Notes: generated from the sequence alone by a model not told the origin. A stretch of DNA of 64,000 nucleotides from Noviherbaspirillum galbum (GCF_010974945.1 NZ_JAAIVB010000078.1:340045-404044); one strand, 5' to 3'. Numbered from the stretch's first letter, positions 55,931 to 64,000 are shown. Numbers and translations: made by a program.

Positions 55931-56413
55931 ATGCTGAACTACGAAGGTACCAAGGCCATTGCCCAACCGCTGCTGACCCGAACCGAGGGCATGGAAGACG
56001 GCATGGTCGGACTCGAGCGTCTCAAGGCGATCGCGAAGCTGGCTGGCGAGGCCCAGTTCGGCAACATGCATGCCGTCGAGTTCCTGCTCAACTACGTGCT
56101 CGACATGGAAGCCACCGATGCCCAGTCGGTCAAGCATGCCGGGCGCCGGCTCGTCGCCCTGTTCCTCGATCCTGAGATTCCCCACGACGTCCGCAATGAA
56201 ATCACCCGGCAGGCATTCGAATTCTGCCTGGCGGTGGAAGCCATCAATGCCTACCGCACCGCGCAAGGCCAGGCGGCGGAATACAAGGTTCCCGCCTACG
56301 TCGAATATCTGGCGCGCCATGCCTCCACGCTGTCCACGTTCTGGCAGGCCGCTTCGCGTAGCGTGCCCGGCGTGAAAGTGGCAACGGCCGACATGTCCGG
56401 CGTCGGCGCCTGA
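55931..56413 (+). CDS. T3SS-region helical protein of unknown function
   Basis: 160 residues from the ATG at 55931 behind GGAGAACCGGT; the frame is open to 55823 but without a start signal. All-helical (MVGLERLKAIAKLAGEAQFG, HAVEFLLNYVLDMEATDAQS, RLVALFLDPEIPHDVRNEIT), no signal, no membrane segment. It sits between the SycN-like chaperone and sctX, where Ysc systems normally have nothing. It may be a second chaperone or sorting-platform accessory. I do not recognise it. A 156-bp AT-richer gap precedes it. Confidence 0.7.
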   Translation: MLNYEGTKAIAQPLLTRTEGMEDGMVGLERLKAIAKLAGEAQFGNMHAVEFLLNYVLDMEATDAQSVKHAGRRLVALFLDPEIPHDVRNEITRQAFEFCLAVEAINAYRTAQGQAAEYKVPAYVEYLARHASTLSTFWQAASRSVPGVKVATADMSGVGA

Positions 56414-56452
56414 ACCGGAAAACCACTCTTGACGATCTGATCGGCATTCCGG

Positions 56453-56878
56453 ATGGGCCTGAATTCACTGCCAAGCGATGACCGCCTGCCGCGCGCCGGA
56501 CTGGCGGGATCGGGCGGCCCCCACGCCTCCGACGTTCCCGCCGGGCGCGTGCCGCCGGCCCAGGCGGGAGCGGCCTGGCAGACCCCATTCGCACCGGCGC
56601 CGTTTCCGCTGCCCGCTTCGGCGAAGGACGGATTCGGCGAGCTTGCCCGTCCCGGATTCGAAGGTGAACTCCTGGACCGCCTGGCGCGCCGGGGTTCCCT
56701 GGCCGCGCTCTCCGATTCGGCGCTGCAGGACGGCCTCTCGGATGTGCTGGCCAGCCTGAACGGCCCGCAATCCGCGGTGTCCGCCGAGCTTGCCGCACGC
56801 GTCCGCGACGTGGTCCAGCCTTACTTACAACTGCAAGAACTGCTCAACAGGAACCGTCTTGCCTTGATTGCGGGATGA
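56453..56878 (+). CDS. sctX: T3SS export component SctX (YscX-like)
   Basis: 141 residues. A Pro/Ala-rich, disordered N-terminus (about 1-60) is followed by a helical C-terminal half ending VRDVVQPYLQLQELLNRNRL, which matches the conserved end of YscX (helix, then Leu-Leu-x-x-Asn-Arg). In the Ysc family SctX binds SctY and SctV and is needed for export of early substrates. Here it is followed by an overlapping sctY-like gene and then sctV, the Ysc order. The call rests on C-terminal pattern plus synteny. Confidence 0.7.
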   Translation: MGLNSLPSDDRLPRAGLAGSGGPHASDVPAGRVPPAQAGAAWQTPFAPAPFPLPASAKDGFGELARPGFEGELLDRLARRGSLAALSDSALQDGLSDVLASLNGPQSAVSAELAARVRDVVQPYLQLQELLNRNRLALIAG

Positions 56879-57291
56879 TCATGACACAAGAATTATCCGC
56901 CACCCTTGCCAGGCCCCAGCCGCAAAACCAGGTCCATGCGCCTGCCGCCGAGCAGGGCACCAGCCACGAATCCGGCCATGAATCCGTGCGCCTGCTGGCA
57001 TATCGCTACCTCCGCCTGTCGCGCTACGAAAGCGCGCGGCCCCTGATCGAGCTGGCGCTGCACCAGGATCCGTCCGATCCCGTCATGCGGCAGATGCTCG
57101 TCATCGCCCTGCTGGGCCTGGGCCGGGCGGCCGAGGCCCTGGAGCACCTCGCCTCGCCATGGCTGCGCGACGCCGGTGAAGCGCACATGCTGCGCGGCCG
57201 CGCGCTTTCCCAGCTCGGCATGACGAAGGATGCCCAGGCGGAATATGCCAGGTATCGCCGTTTCCGGGAGCACGTCGAATACCTGCCCTGA
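56875..57291 (+). CDS. sctY: T3SS chaperone SctY (YscY-like, TPR)
   Basis: 138 residues, overlapping sctX by 4 nt. After a polar N-terminus come TPR-type helices: SVRLLAYRYLRLSRYESARP, LIELALHQDPSDPVMRQMLV, ALLGLGRAAEALEHLASPWL and AHMLRGRALSQLGMTKDAQA. YscY proteins are TPR-fold partners of YscX; size and place immediately before sctV agree. The protein would act at the cytoplasmic face of the export gate. Confidence 0.75.
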   Translation: MIMTQELSATLARPQPQNQVHAPAAEQGTSHESGHESVRLLAYRYLRLSRYESARPLIELALHQDPSDPVMRQMLVIALLGLGRAAEALEHLASPWLRDAGEAHMLRGRALSQLGMTKDAQAEYARYRRFREHVEYLP

Positions 57292-57334
57292 TCCGCCATC
57301 CACCGAACGCCACAGACCACCACCTCAATCGTCC

Positions 57335-59425
57335 ATGGACAAGTTCCTGCAATCGACCCAACGCCTCGTGCTCCTGGCGTCCCAGCGCGCCGACGTGGTC
57401 TTCGCCGTCATCCTCATGGCGGTGGTGTTCATGCTCATCCTGCCGCTGCCCACGGCCCTGGTCGATGTGCTCGTGGCCATCAACATCGCGGTCTCCGCAC
57501 TGCTGCTGATGGTGGCGATGTACCTGCCCAGCCCGCTTGCCTTCAGTTCCTTCCCGTCGGTCCTGCTGATCACCACGCTGTTTCGCCTCGCGCTGTCGAT
57601 CGCCACCACGCGGCTGATCCTGCTGCAGGCCGATGCCGGCCACATCATCCGAACCTTCGGCGACTTCGTCGTGGGCGGCAACCTCGTGGTCGGCCTAGTG
57701 ATCTTCCTCATCCTCACGGTGGTGCAGTTCATCGTCATCACCAAGGGCGCGGAACGCGTGGCTGAAGTCGCGGCACGGTTCTCGCTGGATGCCATGCCGG
57801 GCAAGCAGATGTCCATCGACGGCGACATGCGTGCCGGTGCCATCGACATGAACGAGGCGCGCCGCCGCCGCAGCAACGTCGAAAAGGAAAGCCAGCTCTA
57901 CGGTGCCATGGACGGCGCCATGAAGTTCGTGAAGGGCGATGCGATCGCCTCCATCATCATCGTTGCGGTCAACCTCATCGGCGGCCTGCTGGTCGGGACT
58001 ATGCAGCACGGCAAGAGCGCATCCGAGGCGATGCGCGTCTATTCCGTGCTGACCATCGGCGACGGCCTGATCGCGCAGATCCCTGCGCTGCTGATCTCGA
58101 TCACCGCGGGCATGATCGTCACGCGCGTCACCACCAGCGGCGATGGCAAGAGCAACATCGGCCGCGACATCTCCAACCAGATCATCGCCCAGCCCTACGC
58201 CTTGCTGATCGCGGGCAGCATCCTGTTCGGATTCTCCCTCGTGCCCGGCATGCCGACCGCCGTTTTCCTGGTGCTCGCGCTGCTGATGGGCGGCGTCGGC
58301 TACGTGCTGATCCGCATGGCGAAACCGGCCAAGTCCGGCGGCGGCGCGTCGTTCGCCGCTTCGCTCTCGCCGGATGGCGAAAGCCAGGGTGACAAGGGCG
58401 GCGGCACGTTCAGCCTGACCGTGCCGCTGATGGTCGATATCGCCGACGCGTACAAGAATGACATCGACATCGATGCGGTGCGCGAGCAGCTCGCGTCGAT
58501 GCGGCAGGCGCTTTACCTCGAGCTCGGCGTGCCTTTCCCGGACATCCAGGCGCGGTTCAGCGACAAGGTTGAGGATGGCTATGCGATCCTGGTCCAGGAA
58601 ATCCCTGTGGCGCGCGGCAAGCTGCGTCCCGGCAGCGTGCTGGCGCGCGAGAGCGAGCGCAATCTCGATTCTCTCAACGTTCCGTTCGTGAAGGACGATT
58701 CCTTCATGAGCAACATTCCCACCCATTGGGTCGACGCCAGCCGTTCCGAGGACCTTGCCGGGTTCGGCGTGACTTTCCTTGATTCGATGCAGATCATCGC
58801 CCACCATGCCGCCAGCATCCTCAGGCGCTACGCCAGCGAATTCGTCGGCGTGCAGGAATCGCGCTTCCTGATCTCCAAGATCGAAGACAAGTACCCCGAC
58901 CTGGTGAAGGAGCTTCAACGCCTCCTCCCGCCGCAGCGCATCGGCGAAATCCTGCAGCGTCTCGTGGCGGAGGGCGTCTCCATCCGCAACCTGCGCGGTA
59001 TTACCGAAGCAATGATTGAATGGGGCCAGAAGGAAAAGGATGTCGTGCTTCTCACCGAGCACATCCGCACTGCGCTGAAACGGCAGATTTCCTACAAGTG
59101 CGCCGGCGGACAAACCATGCTGCCGGCCTACCTGCTTACGCCCAAGGTCGAGGAAGCGGTGCGCAATGCGGTGCGCCAGACCTCCGCGGGAAGCTATCTC
59201 GCGCTCGATCCCGCCGTCGCCCGCACCCTGGTCGCCAACATCAAGAAGGCGGTCGGCGACCTGTCCCAGGTCTCTCAGATGCCGGTGCTGCTCACGAACA
59301 TGGACATCCGTCGCTATATCCGCAAGATGATCGAACAGGATCTGTTCGAGCTCCCCGTGGTGTCCTACCAGGAACTGTCGCAGGAAATCCATATCCATCC
59401 GCTGGCGCGCATCGAATTGCATTGA
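57335..59425 (+). CDS. sctV: T3SS export gate protein SctV (LcrD/InvA/FlhA family)
   Basis: 696 residues from the ATG at 57335. Membrane helices fill about residues 20-320 (VVFAVILMAVVFMLILPLPT, AINIAVSALLLMVAMYLPSP, and the family signature PSVLLITTLFRLALSIATTR near 70-90); the FHIPEP-type loop RFSLDAMPGKQMSIDGDMRA is intact. The cytoplasmic part from about 360 includes LMVDIADAYKNDIDIDAVRE and the nonamer-ring domains to the C-terminus (ISYKCAGGQTMLPAYLLTPK). It is the only core export-apparatus gene in the window and the last gene of the T3SS run; no sctN, sctQRSTU, sctJ or sctC follows. Confidence 0.95.
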   Translation: MDKFLQSTQRLVLLASQRADVVFAVILMAVVFMLILPLPTALVDVLVAINIAVSALLLMVAMYLPSPLAFSSFPSVLLITTLFRLALSIATTRLILLQADAGHIIRTFGDFVVGGNLVVGLVIFLILTVVQFIVITKGAERVAEVAARFSLDAMPGKQMSIDGDMRAGAIDMNEARRRRSNVEKESQLYGAMDGAMKFVKGDAIASIIIVAVNLIGGLLVGTMQHGKSASEAMRVYSVLTIGDGLIAQIPALLISITAGMIVTRVTTSGDGKSNIGRDISNQIIAQPYALLIAGSILFGFSLVPGMPTAVFLVLALLMGGVGYVLIRMAKPAKSGGGASFAASLSPDGESQGDKGGGTFSLTVPLMVDIADAYKNDIDIDAVREQLASMRQALYLELGVPFPDIQARFSDKVEDGYAILVQEIPVARGKLRPGSVLARESERNLDSLNVPFVKDDSFMSNIPTHWVDASRSEDLAGFGVTFLDSMQIIAHHAASILRRYASEFVGVQESRFLISKIEDKYPDLVKELQRLLPPQRIGEILQRLVAEGVSIRNLRGITEAMIEWGQKEKDVVLLTEHIRTALKRQISYKCAGGQTMLPAYLLTPKVEEAVRNAVRQTSAGSYLALDPAVARTLVANIKKAVGDLSQVSQMPVLLTNMDIRRYIRKMIEQDLFELPVVSYQELSQEIHIHPLARIELH

Positions 59426-59493
59426 TCGCGCCGAGCCGCCGCCGCGCCAGGAGGGCGATGTGGTTTAATGCCGGCATGCCAACTTTCTGATGC

Positions 59494-61083
59494 ATGCCCG
59501 CCATGACGCTGACCCGACGCCAGTTCCTGACCGTTGCTTCCCTTGCCACGGGCTCCCTCGCCGTCCCGTCCATTTCAGCCAGGACCGCTAAGGAATCCCG
59601 CCAGGCCGCCGGACTGGAAGAAAAGTCCATCGCCGAACTCCAGGCCATGATGCGAACCGGGCAGGCAAGCGCGGTCTCCCTTGTCCGGTTCTATCTGCAA
59701 CGCATCGATGCCATCGACCGGCGCGGCAAGGCGCTGCGTTCCGTGATCGAGCTCAACCCGGATGCGCTCGACCTGGCCGCCGGACTCGACGAGGAACGCC
59801 GCCGGCAAGGGCCGCGCGGTCCGCTGCACGGTATTCCCGTGCTATTGAAGGACAATATCGCTACTCGCGACCGCATGCAGACCACGGCCGGGTCGCTGGC
59901 GCTCGTCGGCGCCAAGGCACCGCGCGATGCCTTCCTCGTGACACGGTTGCGCCAGGCGGGTGCGGTCATCCTCGGCAAAACCAATCTCAGCGAATGGGCC
60001 AACATCCGTTCCACCCGGTCCACCTCGGGCTGGAGCGCGCGCGGCGGGCTGACCCGCAACCCGTACGCGGCCGAACGCAATACCAGTGGTTCGAGTTCAG
60101 GATCGGCGGTTGCGATCGCAGCCAATCTCGCGGCCGTCGCCATCGGCACCGAAACCGATGGCTCCATCGTGTCGCCGTCCGCCATGGCCGCGCTGGTCGG
60201 CTTCAAGCCCACGGTCGGACTGGTCAGCCGCGATGGCATCGTACCCATCTCTCACTCCCAGGACACCGCCGGCCCGATGGCGCGCTGCGTCGCCGATGCC
60301 GCCGCTGTGCTGCAGGTGATCGCCGCCAGGGATGCGCGCGACAAGGCGACCTCGGGACAACCCGAGGCCCCGCCGGACTTCCTGGCTGCGCTCGACCGCA
60401 ATGGCATGGCCGGCGCGCGGCTCGGATTCGCGCGGAATCCCTTCGTGACGCATCCGGAAGTGTGGAAGATTGCCGAGCAGGCCGTCGACAAGCTGGAAGC
60501 GCTCGGCGCCACCGTCGTCGAGGTAGAGATACCCAATGTCGCGAAATATGCCGACACCGAGCTCGAAGTGCTGCTGCATGAGCTCAAGGCGGACATGAAT
60601 GCCTACCTCGCCGAATTCGCGCAAGGCGCGCCGGTCAGGTCGCTGGAAGACATCATCGCCTTCAACGAGAAGCATCATGAAACGGAAATGCCCTGGTTCG
60701 GGCAGGAACTCTTCATCCAGGCCCAAGCCAAGGAAGGCCTCGATTCGCCCGCTTATCTCGCCGCACTGGAGAACAACCGGCGTTACTCGTGCGCGGAAGG
60801 CATCGACAAGATCATGCAGGAACATCAGCTCGACGCGCTCGTGGCGCCGACCGGCGGGCCGGCCTGGCTCACCGACCTGGTGAACGGCGATCGCGATACC
60901 GGCGGCTTCAGCACGCCTGCCGCGGTGGCAGGCTACCCGCACGTCACCGTACCGGCTGGGCAGGTCAGCGGATTGCCGATCGGCCTGTCATTCGTCGGCA
61001 AGGCTTATGCCGAGGCGACATTGATCAAGCTGGCTTATGCGTTCGAGCAGGCGACGCGCGCGCGGCGGCCGCCTGTCTTGTAA
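59494..61083 (+). CDS. Tat-exported amidase (amidase-signature family)
   Basis: 529 residues; an ATG at 59503 is an alternative start. Twin-arginine signal LTRRQFLTVASLATGSLAVP. The Ser-cisSer-Lys triad is visible: Lys in HGIPVLLKDNIATRD, and the Gly/Ser-rich signature NTSGSSSGSAVAIAANLAAV followed by GTETDGSIVSPSAMAALVGF. It would hydrolyse an amide in the periplasm; the substrate is unknown. It is not part of the T3SS and converges on the GH16 gene. Confidence 0.92.
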   Translation: MPAMTLTRRQFLTVASLATGSLAVPSISARTAKESRQAAGLEEKSIAELQAMMRTGQASAVSLVRFYLQRIDAIDRRGKALRSVIELNPDALDLAAGLDEERRRQGPRGPLHGIPVLLKDNIATRDRMQTTAGSLALVGAKAPRDAFLVTRLRQAGAVILGKTNLSEWANIRSTRSTSGWSARGGLTRNPYAAERNTSGSSSGSAVAIAANLAAVAIGTETDGSIVSPSAMAALVGFKPTVGLVSRDGIVPISHSQDTAGPMARCVADAAAVLQVIAARDARDKATSGQPEAPPDFLAALDRNGMAGARLGFARNPFVTHPEVWKIAEQAVDKLEALGATVVEVEIPNVAKYADTELEVLLHELKADMNAYLAEFAQGAPVRSLEDIIAFNEKHHETEMPWFGQELFIQAQAKEGLDSPAYLAALENNRRYSCAEGIDKIMQEHQLDALVAPTGGPAWLTDLVNGDRDTGGFSTPAAVAGYPHVTVPAGQVSGLPIGLSFVGKAYAEATLIKLAYAFEQATRARRPPVL

Positions 61084-61100
61084 GCCGGGACATATGCGTT

Positions 61101-61139
61101 GACGCGGGCGCGCGGCATGATGCATGCGCCGCCCGCGTC
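61101..61139. terminator. Hairpin between convergent amidase and GH16 genes
   Basis: GACGCGGGCG at 61101-61110 pairs with CGCCCGCGTC at 61130-61139, with further inner pairing. There is no T-run, but the convergent position suggests a shared terminator. Confidence 0.6.
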
Positions 61140-61146
61140 TGCTGGC

Positions 61147-62280
61147 TTACTTGAACTGCCATGCCTTTACATACTTGATTTCATAGGAATTGCCCGGACC
61201 GGTCGGGGTCGAATCATCAGGTGTTCCGCTCGCGCTTCCGAACCAGAGGTCGAGGATGATGTACATCGGATCCGACATCGATACGTCTAGCGTGAATACT
61301 TCGCGGCCGTCGAAATAGAAGGTCTGGCGGTTCGGTTCCCACTTGAGGCCGTAGCGGTGGAAATCCGCGGAAAGGTCAGGCGTCTCGACCTTGGCGTAAC
61401 CTGCGCGCGACGTGCTGTCCGTCCACGCCACTGGCGCATACATGGTGGCGACGGGGACGCCGTCCGCACCCATGCGGCTCCAGGGTTCCAGGCCGCCGGG
61501 ATAGGCTTCCATGATGTCGATTTCCGGGCGGCGCTCGCCGAACTGGTTAAAGAGCCAGAATGCCGGCCAGGCGCCTTTGCCCTTCGGCAGTTTTGCCTCG
61601 ATCTCGAAATAGCCATACTGCTGGGTGAAACGTCCTTCGGTATCGATGGTGCGATTGAAGAAGGCGCCATCATTGCCGCGCTGCGGCCAGATCTTGAGGG
61701 TGCCGTTTTCTACCGCGTAATTTTTGATGGAAGACCAGGTGTCGGTCCGGTCCGTTCTCCAGCGCTTGGAATCGAGGTCGGTATCGAATTCGTCCTTGAA
61801 GGTGAGGGTGAAATTGTCGGGATTCTGGCCGGTAGGCGAGTCGGGTCCGGTGACGACGGCGTCTGCAAGTTGCTGGCTCGTACCGGCGCTGGTGTTGGTG
61901 GTGTTGCCTGCGGCGGCTGCGGTTGTCGTTGGTGCCGGCGCGCTTGCAGCGGTTGCCTGTGTTGGCTGGGTGGTCTGGGTCTCCTGGGTTGTTGATGCGG
62001 CCGGCGCTGCCGGTGTTGCCGAAGCGGCGTTGGCCGTGCTTGTATCGGTGCTGGCTGCGGGCGCGGTGCTCACTGTGGAGGCAGTACTCTCGGTCGGTGC
62101 GGCGGAAGGCACTGCGGCCGTGCTGCTCTGAACCAGGGATGTTGCACTCGTGGATGATTGCGCGCCCTGTGCCGGCGTGCTTCCAGCATCTCCTGAAGAT
62201 CCGCCGCCGCAGGCTGTAAGCAAAACGGACATGCCTGCGAATGCGAGCAGTGTTTTTCGACCCTGAGTTAAATGCGCCAT
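61147..62280 (-). CDS. GH16 family glycoside hydrolase, lipoprotein
   Basis: 377 residues from the ATG at 62280 (an upstream in-frame start at 62319 would spoil the signal). Lipoprotein signal LLAFAGMSVLLTAC with Cys24. Residues about 30-135 are a Thr/Ala/Ser/Gln-rich linker. The catalytic domain (about 145-377) has the GH16 motif EIDIMEAYPG with the two catalytic Glu residues, preceded by WPAFWLFNQF, and FHRYGLKWEPNRQTFYFDGR. It likely cleaves a beta-1,3/1,4-glucan or related polymer at the cell surface. A perfect 18-bp palindrome 84 bp upstream may control it. Confidence 0.93.
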   Translation of the reverse strand: MAHLTQGRKTLLAFAGMSVLLTACGGGSSGDAGSTPAQGAQSSTSATSLVQSSTAAVPSAAPTESTASTVSTAPAASTDTSTANAASATPAAPAASTTQETQTTQPTQATAASAPAPTTTAAAAGNTTNTSAGTSQQLADAVVTGPDSPTGQNPDNFTLTFKDEFDTDLDSKRWRTDRTDTWSSIKNYAVENGTLKIWPQRGNDGAFFNRTIDTEGRFTQQYGYFEIEAKLPKGKGAWPAFWLFNQFGERRPEIDIMEAYPGGLEPWSRMGADGVPVATMYAPVAWTDSTSRAGYAKVETPDLSADFHRYGLKWEPNRQTFYFDGREVFTLDVSMSDPMYIILDLWFGSASGTPDDSTPTGPGNSYEIKYVKAWQFK

Positions 62281-62716
62281 ACTTATCTTCCCATCAAAAA
62301 AAACCGTTTCGATGGACATGGAAAGTGATGGTTCCGCAAATTTAAAAAATCATCTTAAAAAAACTATGAATCGATTCATAGAGGAACGTTTCATTCCATA
62401 GAATGCTCTCGGAACATGCTTTCGCTTGTCCGAATGTGGCAAATCTCAGTATCTCTTTAATCTGAGATCGAACGATGATTTTCGTGACACGCGTGGTGAA
62501 AATATTTGAGCGGGTCCGAACCAGTATCGCGGGCGATACGATTCTTGCATGCCTGTTGTACAAAAGTGTTCAGGCGATGAGCGGATAGTGAACGGATGGT
62601 CTTGGGCGACGCGGCACGTACGGGACGCAACGGAGCCGCGCACAGGAATCGGGCGCGGGCTTGCAGTTGATGCGGAGTGGAGTTGCGTGGCGACGCAGGG
62701 CCGCAAAGCCGCGCTG
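62281..62716. other. Intergenic region upstream of the GH16 gene
   Basis: 435 bp, AT-rich near 62340-62480, no credible gene. It contains the palindrome at 62364-62381. Confidence 0.5.
62364..62381. promoter_or_regulatory. Perfect 18-bp palindrome, candidate operator of the GH16 gene
   Basis: CTATGAATCGATTCATAG is fully self-complementary with a central CG; the core TGAATCGATTCA resembles LacI-family sites such as those of FruR/Cra. No regulator gene of that family lies in the window. Confidence 0.5.
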
Positions 62717-62980
62717 TCAGTGAACGATGTCGCTCGCGTCGTCGGCGTTCAGCTCCGTGGATGGCTTGAGGCTCGCCGGCATCTGCAAGGCCTTGTGCTC
62801 ATCGCTGACACTGTTCTTGTACATGGCCGCGCCAAGCAGCAGCAAGCGCTGCAATTCCTGCTCGCTGATACGAGATTGCAATTCATTGATCGTGGCTGCA
62901 TAAGCTCGGGCTACGCTGCGCGGGTGGACGTCCTCCGTCTCTGTTGACGTGATGTAGGCAAAAATTTCCTGCTCGTTCAT
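62717..62980 (-). CDS. Small hypothetical protein
   Basis: 87 residues (MNEQEIFAYITSTETEDVHP and on), helical and acidic in its first half with LQSRISEQELQRLLLLGAAM. Codon use is typical of the window and much better than that of the opposite-strand frame over the same bases. No strong ribosome site. It shows no recognised motif and no clear neighbours in an operon. Confidence 0.5.
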   Translation of the reverse strand: MNEQEIFAYITSTETEDVHPRSVARAYAATINELQSRISEQELQRLLLLGAAMYKNSVSDEHKALQMPASLKPSTELNADDASDIVH

Positions 62981-63692
62981 ATGGCGTCCAGTGTTTCAAC
63001 CTGAGTGCGACGGCGAGATCGCCAGTACGCGTTCAGGTGGGAATGTCTTTATCGGATTGTTTGCACTTCAGGACCGGAGGCGGTTAGGCCGCCCGGGTCG
63101 TCGCTGTTCTCTTTCTTCAGTCTGAAGCACGCCGCCGGTTTCGAACGCAAAAGCATCGAGCGCGTCAGGCAGCGCGAAACTGAGTGACATGTTTCTGCAT
63201 TCGGTTGACGGTCGGATGCGAAATACAAGATTTCTTATCCTTGGTGATGCCGCCAATGTTGGGCGGCCAGTCAATTCATGCACGGGTTAATGGATGAGAC
63301 GCCGCCATCGAGCATGCGCACGAAGGCCCGCGCTCTTTGTGCGCGACCCGACGCAGCATTTGCAAAATGGACAGCTGACTCCCTGATCAGGCGCATACTA
63401 TAACGGCAGGAGCGGAATGCTGCAATTTGCGGAGGGTGGTCGTTTCCAGAGTGAAATGGCGAGTGCAAGGTTCGCCATTTCACTCTGGAAATCTGGCGCG
63501 CATAAACTGTTCCTCGTCACGCTTAAGCATGGGCCATGTTCGGCGTCGAGGCGTCAACTGCTTGCGCGTCCGCACGCGGTTTGCTAAAGTGCGCTCCCCG
63601 CTGCACGACACCTCGAAAGGTGTGAGGACAGATCGGGGGAGGGATTCAACTTCACGACGATGTTTGTCGTAACGCCAAGCAAAAGAAAGCGC
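62981..63692. other. Gene-free interval before the rRNA operon promoter
   Basis: About 0.7 kb with no convincing gene; small frames on both strands are Arg-rich and lack start signals. The notable element is the long inverted repeat at 63443-63491. An A-rich stretch at 63675-63688, just before the -35 box, could act as an UP-like element. Confidence 0.5.
63443..63491. repeat. Perfect 20-bp inverted repeat with 9-nt loop
   Basis: Bases 63443-63462 are the exact reverse complement of 63472-63491. There is no T-run on either side. Confidence 0.9.
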
Positions 63693-63721
63693 TTGACGCA
63701 CTGCGGAAGAATCCCCATAAT
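63693..63721 (+). promoter_or_regulatory. rRNA operon promoter
   Basis: TTGACG at 63693-63698 and CATAAT at 63716-63721 are 17 bases apart, close to the sigma-70 consensus and placed just upstream of an rRNA leader. Transcription should begin near 63728. Confidence 0.8.
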
Positions 63722-63727
63722 CTCGTT

Positions 63728-64000
63728 TCTCTGCTGCTGACGAACACAACGCTTCGCAGCACAGCGCTCCCCGGTCAACCGGCTGGCAGCGCAAGCGGAC
63801 AGATCTTTAACAAATAACAGCCGATAAGTGTGGGCGCTTGATGGGGTGCACGCCGGGTAACCGGTGTCTCACAATATATCAAGTGCTTGCACAGAATACA
63901 GGACAGTTCGCAAGGACTGGCCTAGTCAGTATTTTGAGTGAGCGACGATCGGACGTCTGCCGGGGCAACCTGGTGGAGGGAAGATCTGGCAGCAATGCCA
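63728..64000 (+). ncRNA. 5' leader of an rRNA operon (pre-16S), cut by window edge
   Basis: It contains a boxA-like GATCTTTAACAA (63802-63813) followed by CAGCCGATAAGTGTGGGCGC, a string characteristic of Burkholderiales rRNA operon leaders, and then AGTGAGCGACGATCGGACG. The mature 16S start is not reached before base 64000. Confidence 0.75.

Noticed and set aside
38842..56413. A needle subunit (SctF, about 80 residues)
   Set aside because: None of the small proteins has the needle pattern of a PxxP turn between two helices with a C-terminal helix; the candidates are too long or too acidic.
32398..59425. hrpII boxes (TTCG-N16-TTCG) upstream of T3SS genes
   Set aside because: I inspected the main upstream regions and found only single TTCG elements or the inverted arrangement at 41271-41296, not the direct spaced pair.
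62549..62947. A 132-codon plus-strand frame overlapping the 87-residue minus-strand gene
   Set aside because: Its composition is that of a shadow frame and it lacks a start signal; the minus-strand frame has better codon use, though neither is certain.

Overview
The window reads as chromosome of a high-GC betaproteobacterium of the Burkholderiales, most likely Oxalobacteraceae (Herbaspirillum/Noviherbaspirillum-like). This is an inference from an XrtA-type exopolysaccharide cluster, a fused indolepyruvate ferredoxin oxidoreductase, a glutathione-dependent formaldehyde pathway and the style of the rRNA leader at the right end; no marker gene fixes the species.

Layout. 1-11.9 kb: an exosortase A (XrtA/EpsH) exopolysaccharide operon, all on the minus strand, from a chain-length determinant (11868) to a glycosyltransferase that runs off the left edge. 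11.9-12.7 kb is gene-free. 12.7-29.6 kb is mixed: a PAS-only protein, two unrecognised proteins with the look of secreted effectors (13990-15486, 23022-24413), a DUF3089 lipoprotein, a LysR regulator divergent from the 1207-residue indolepyruvate oxidoreductase, the formaldehyde detoxification pair frmA-fghA, a membrane/11-mer-repeat protein, a phosphoribosyltransferase and an AP2-domain protein. 29.7-32.1 kb is a hybrid sensor kinase.

32.4-59.4 kb is an accessory region built around a type III secretion system (T3SS). On the minus strand lie a translocon operon (two candidate filament/tip proteins, an SycD-type chaperone, SctE and SctB). On the plus strand lie a 910-residue repeat protein and two small proteins. 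Then comes a thin type IVb pilus operon of plasmid-R64 style (pilN fragment, pilO, pilP, pilQ, pilR, pilS, pilV). It runs, with only 2 nt between pilV and sctW, into T3SS genes sctW, an SycN-like chaperone, an unknown, sctX, sctY and sctV. The order W-N-(unknown)-X-Y-V points to the Ysc family. The injectisome ATPase, rings, needle and export gate other than SctV are not in the window, so the system must be split or completed elsewhere.

The pilus/T3SS junctions are the most notable part. At about 45.38 kb a 5'-truncated secretin gene abuts a 5'-truncated winged-helix regulator on the other strand. A 65-bp REP-associated repeat occurs in inverted orientation at 34256-34321 and 48467-48531, bracketing 14 kb of the region. 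59.5-62.3 kb holds a Tat-type amidase and a GH16 lipoprotein convergent over a hairpin. The window ends in the promoter and leader of an rRNA operon; the 16S gene itself lies beyond base 64000.
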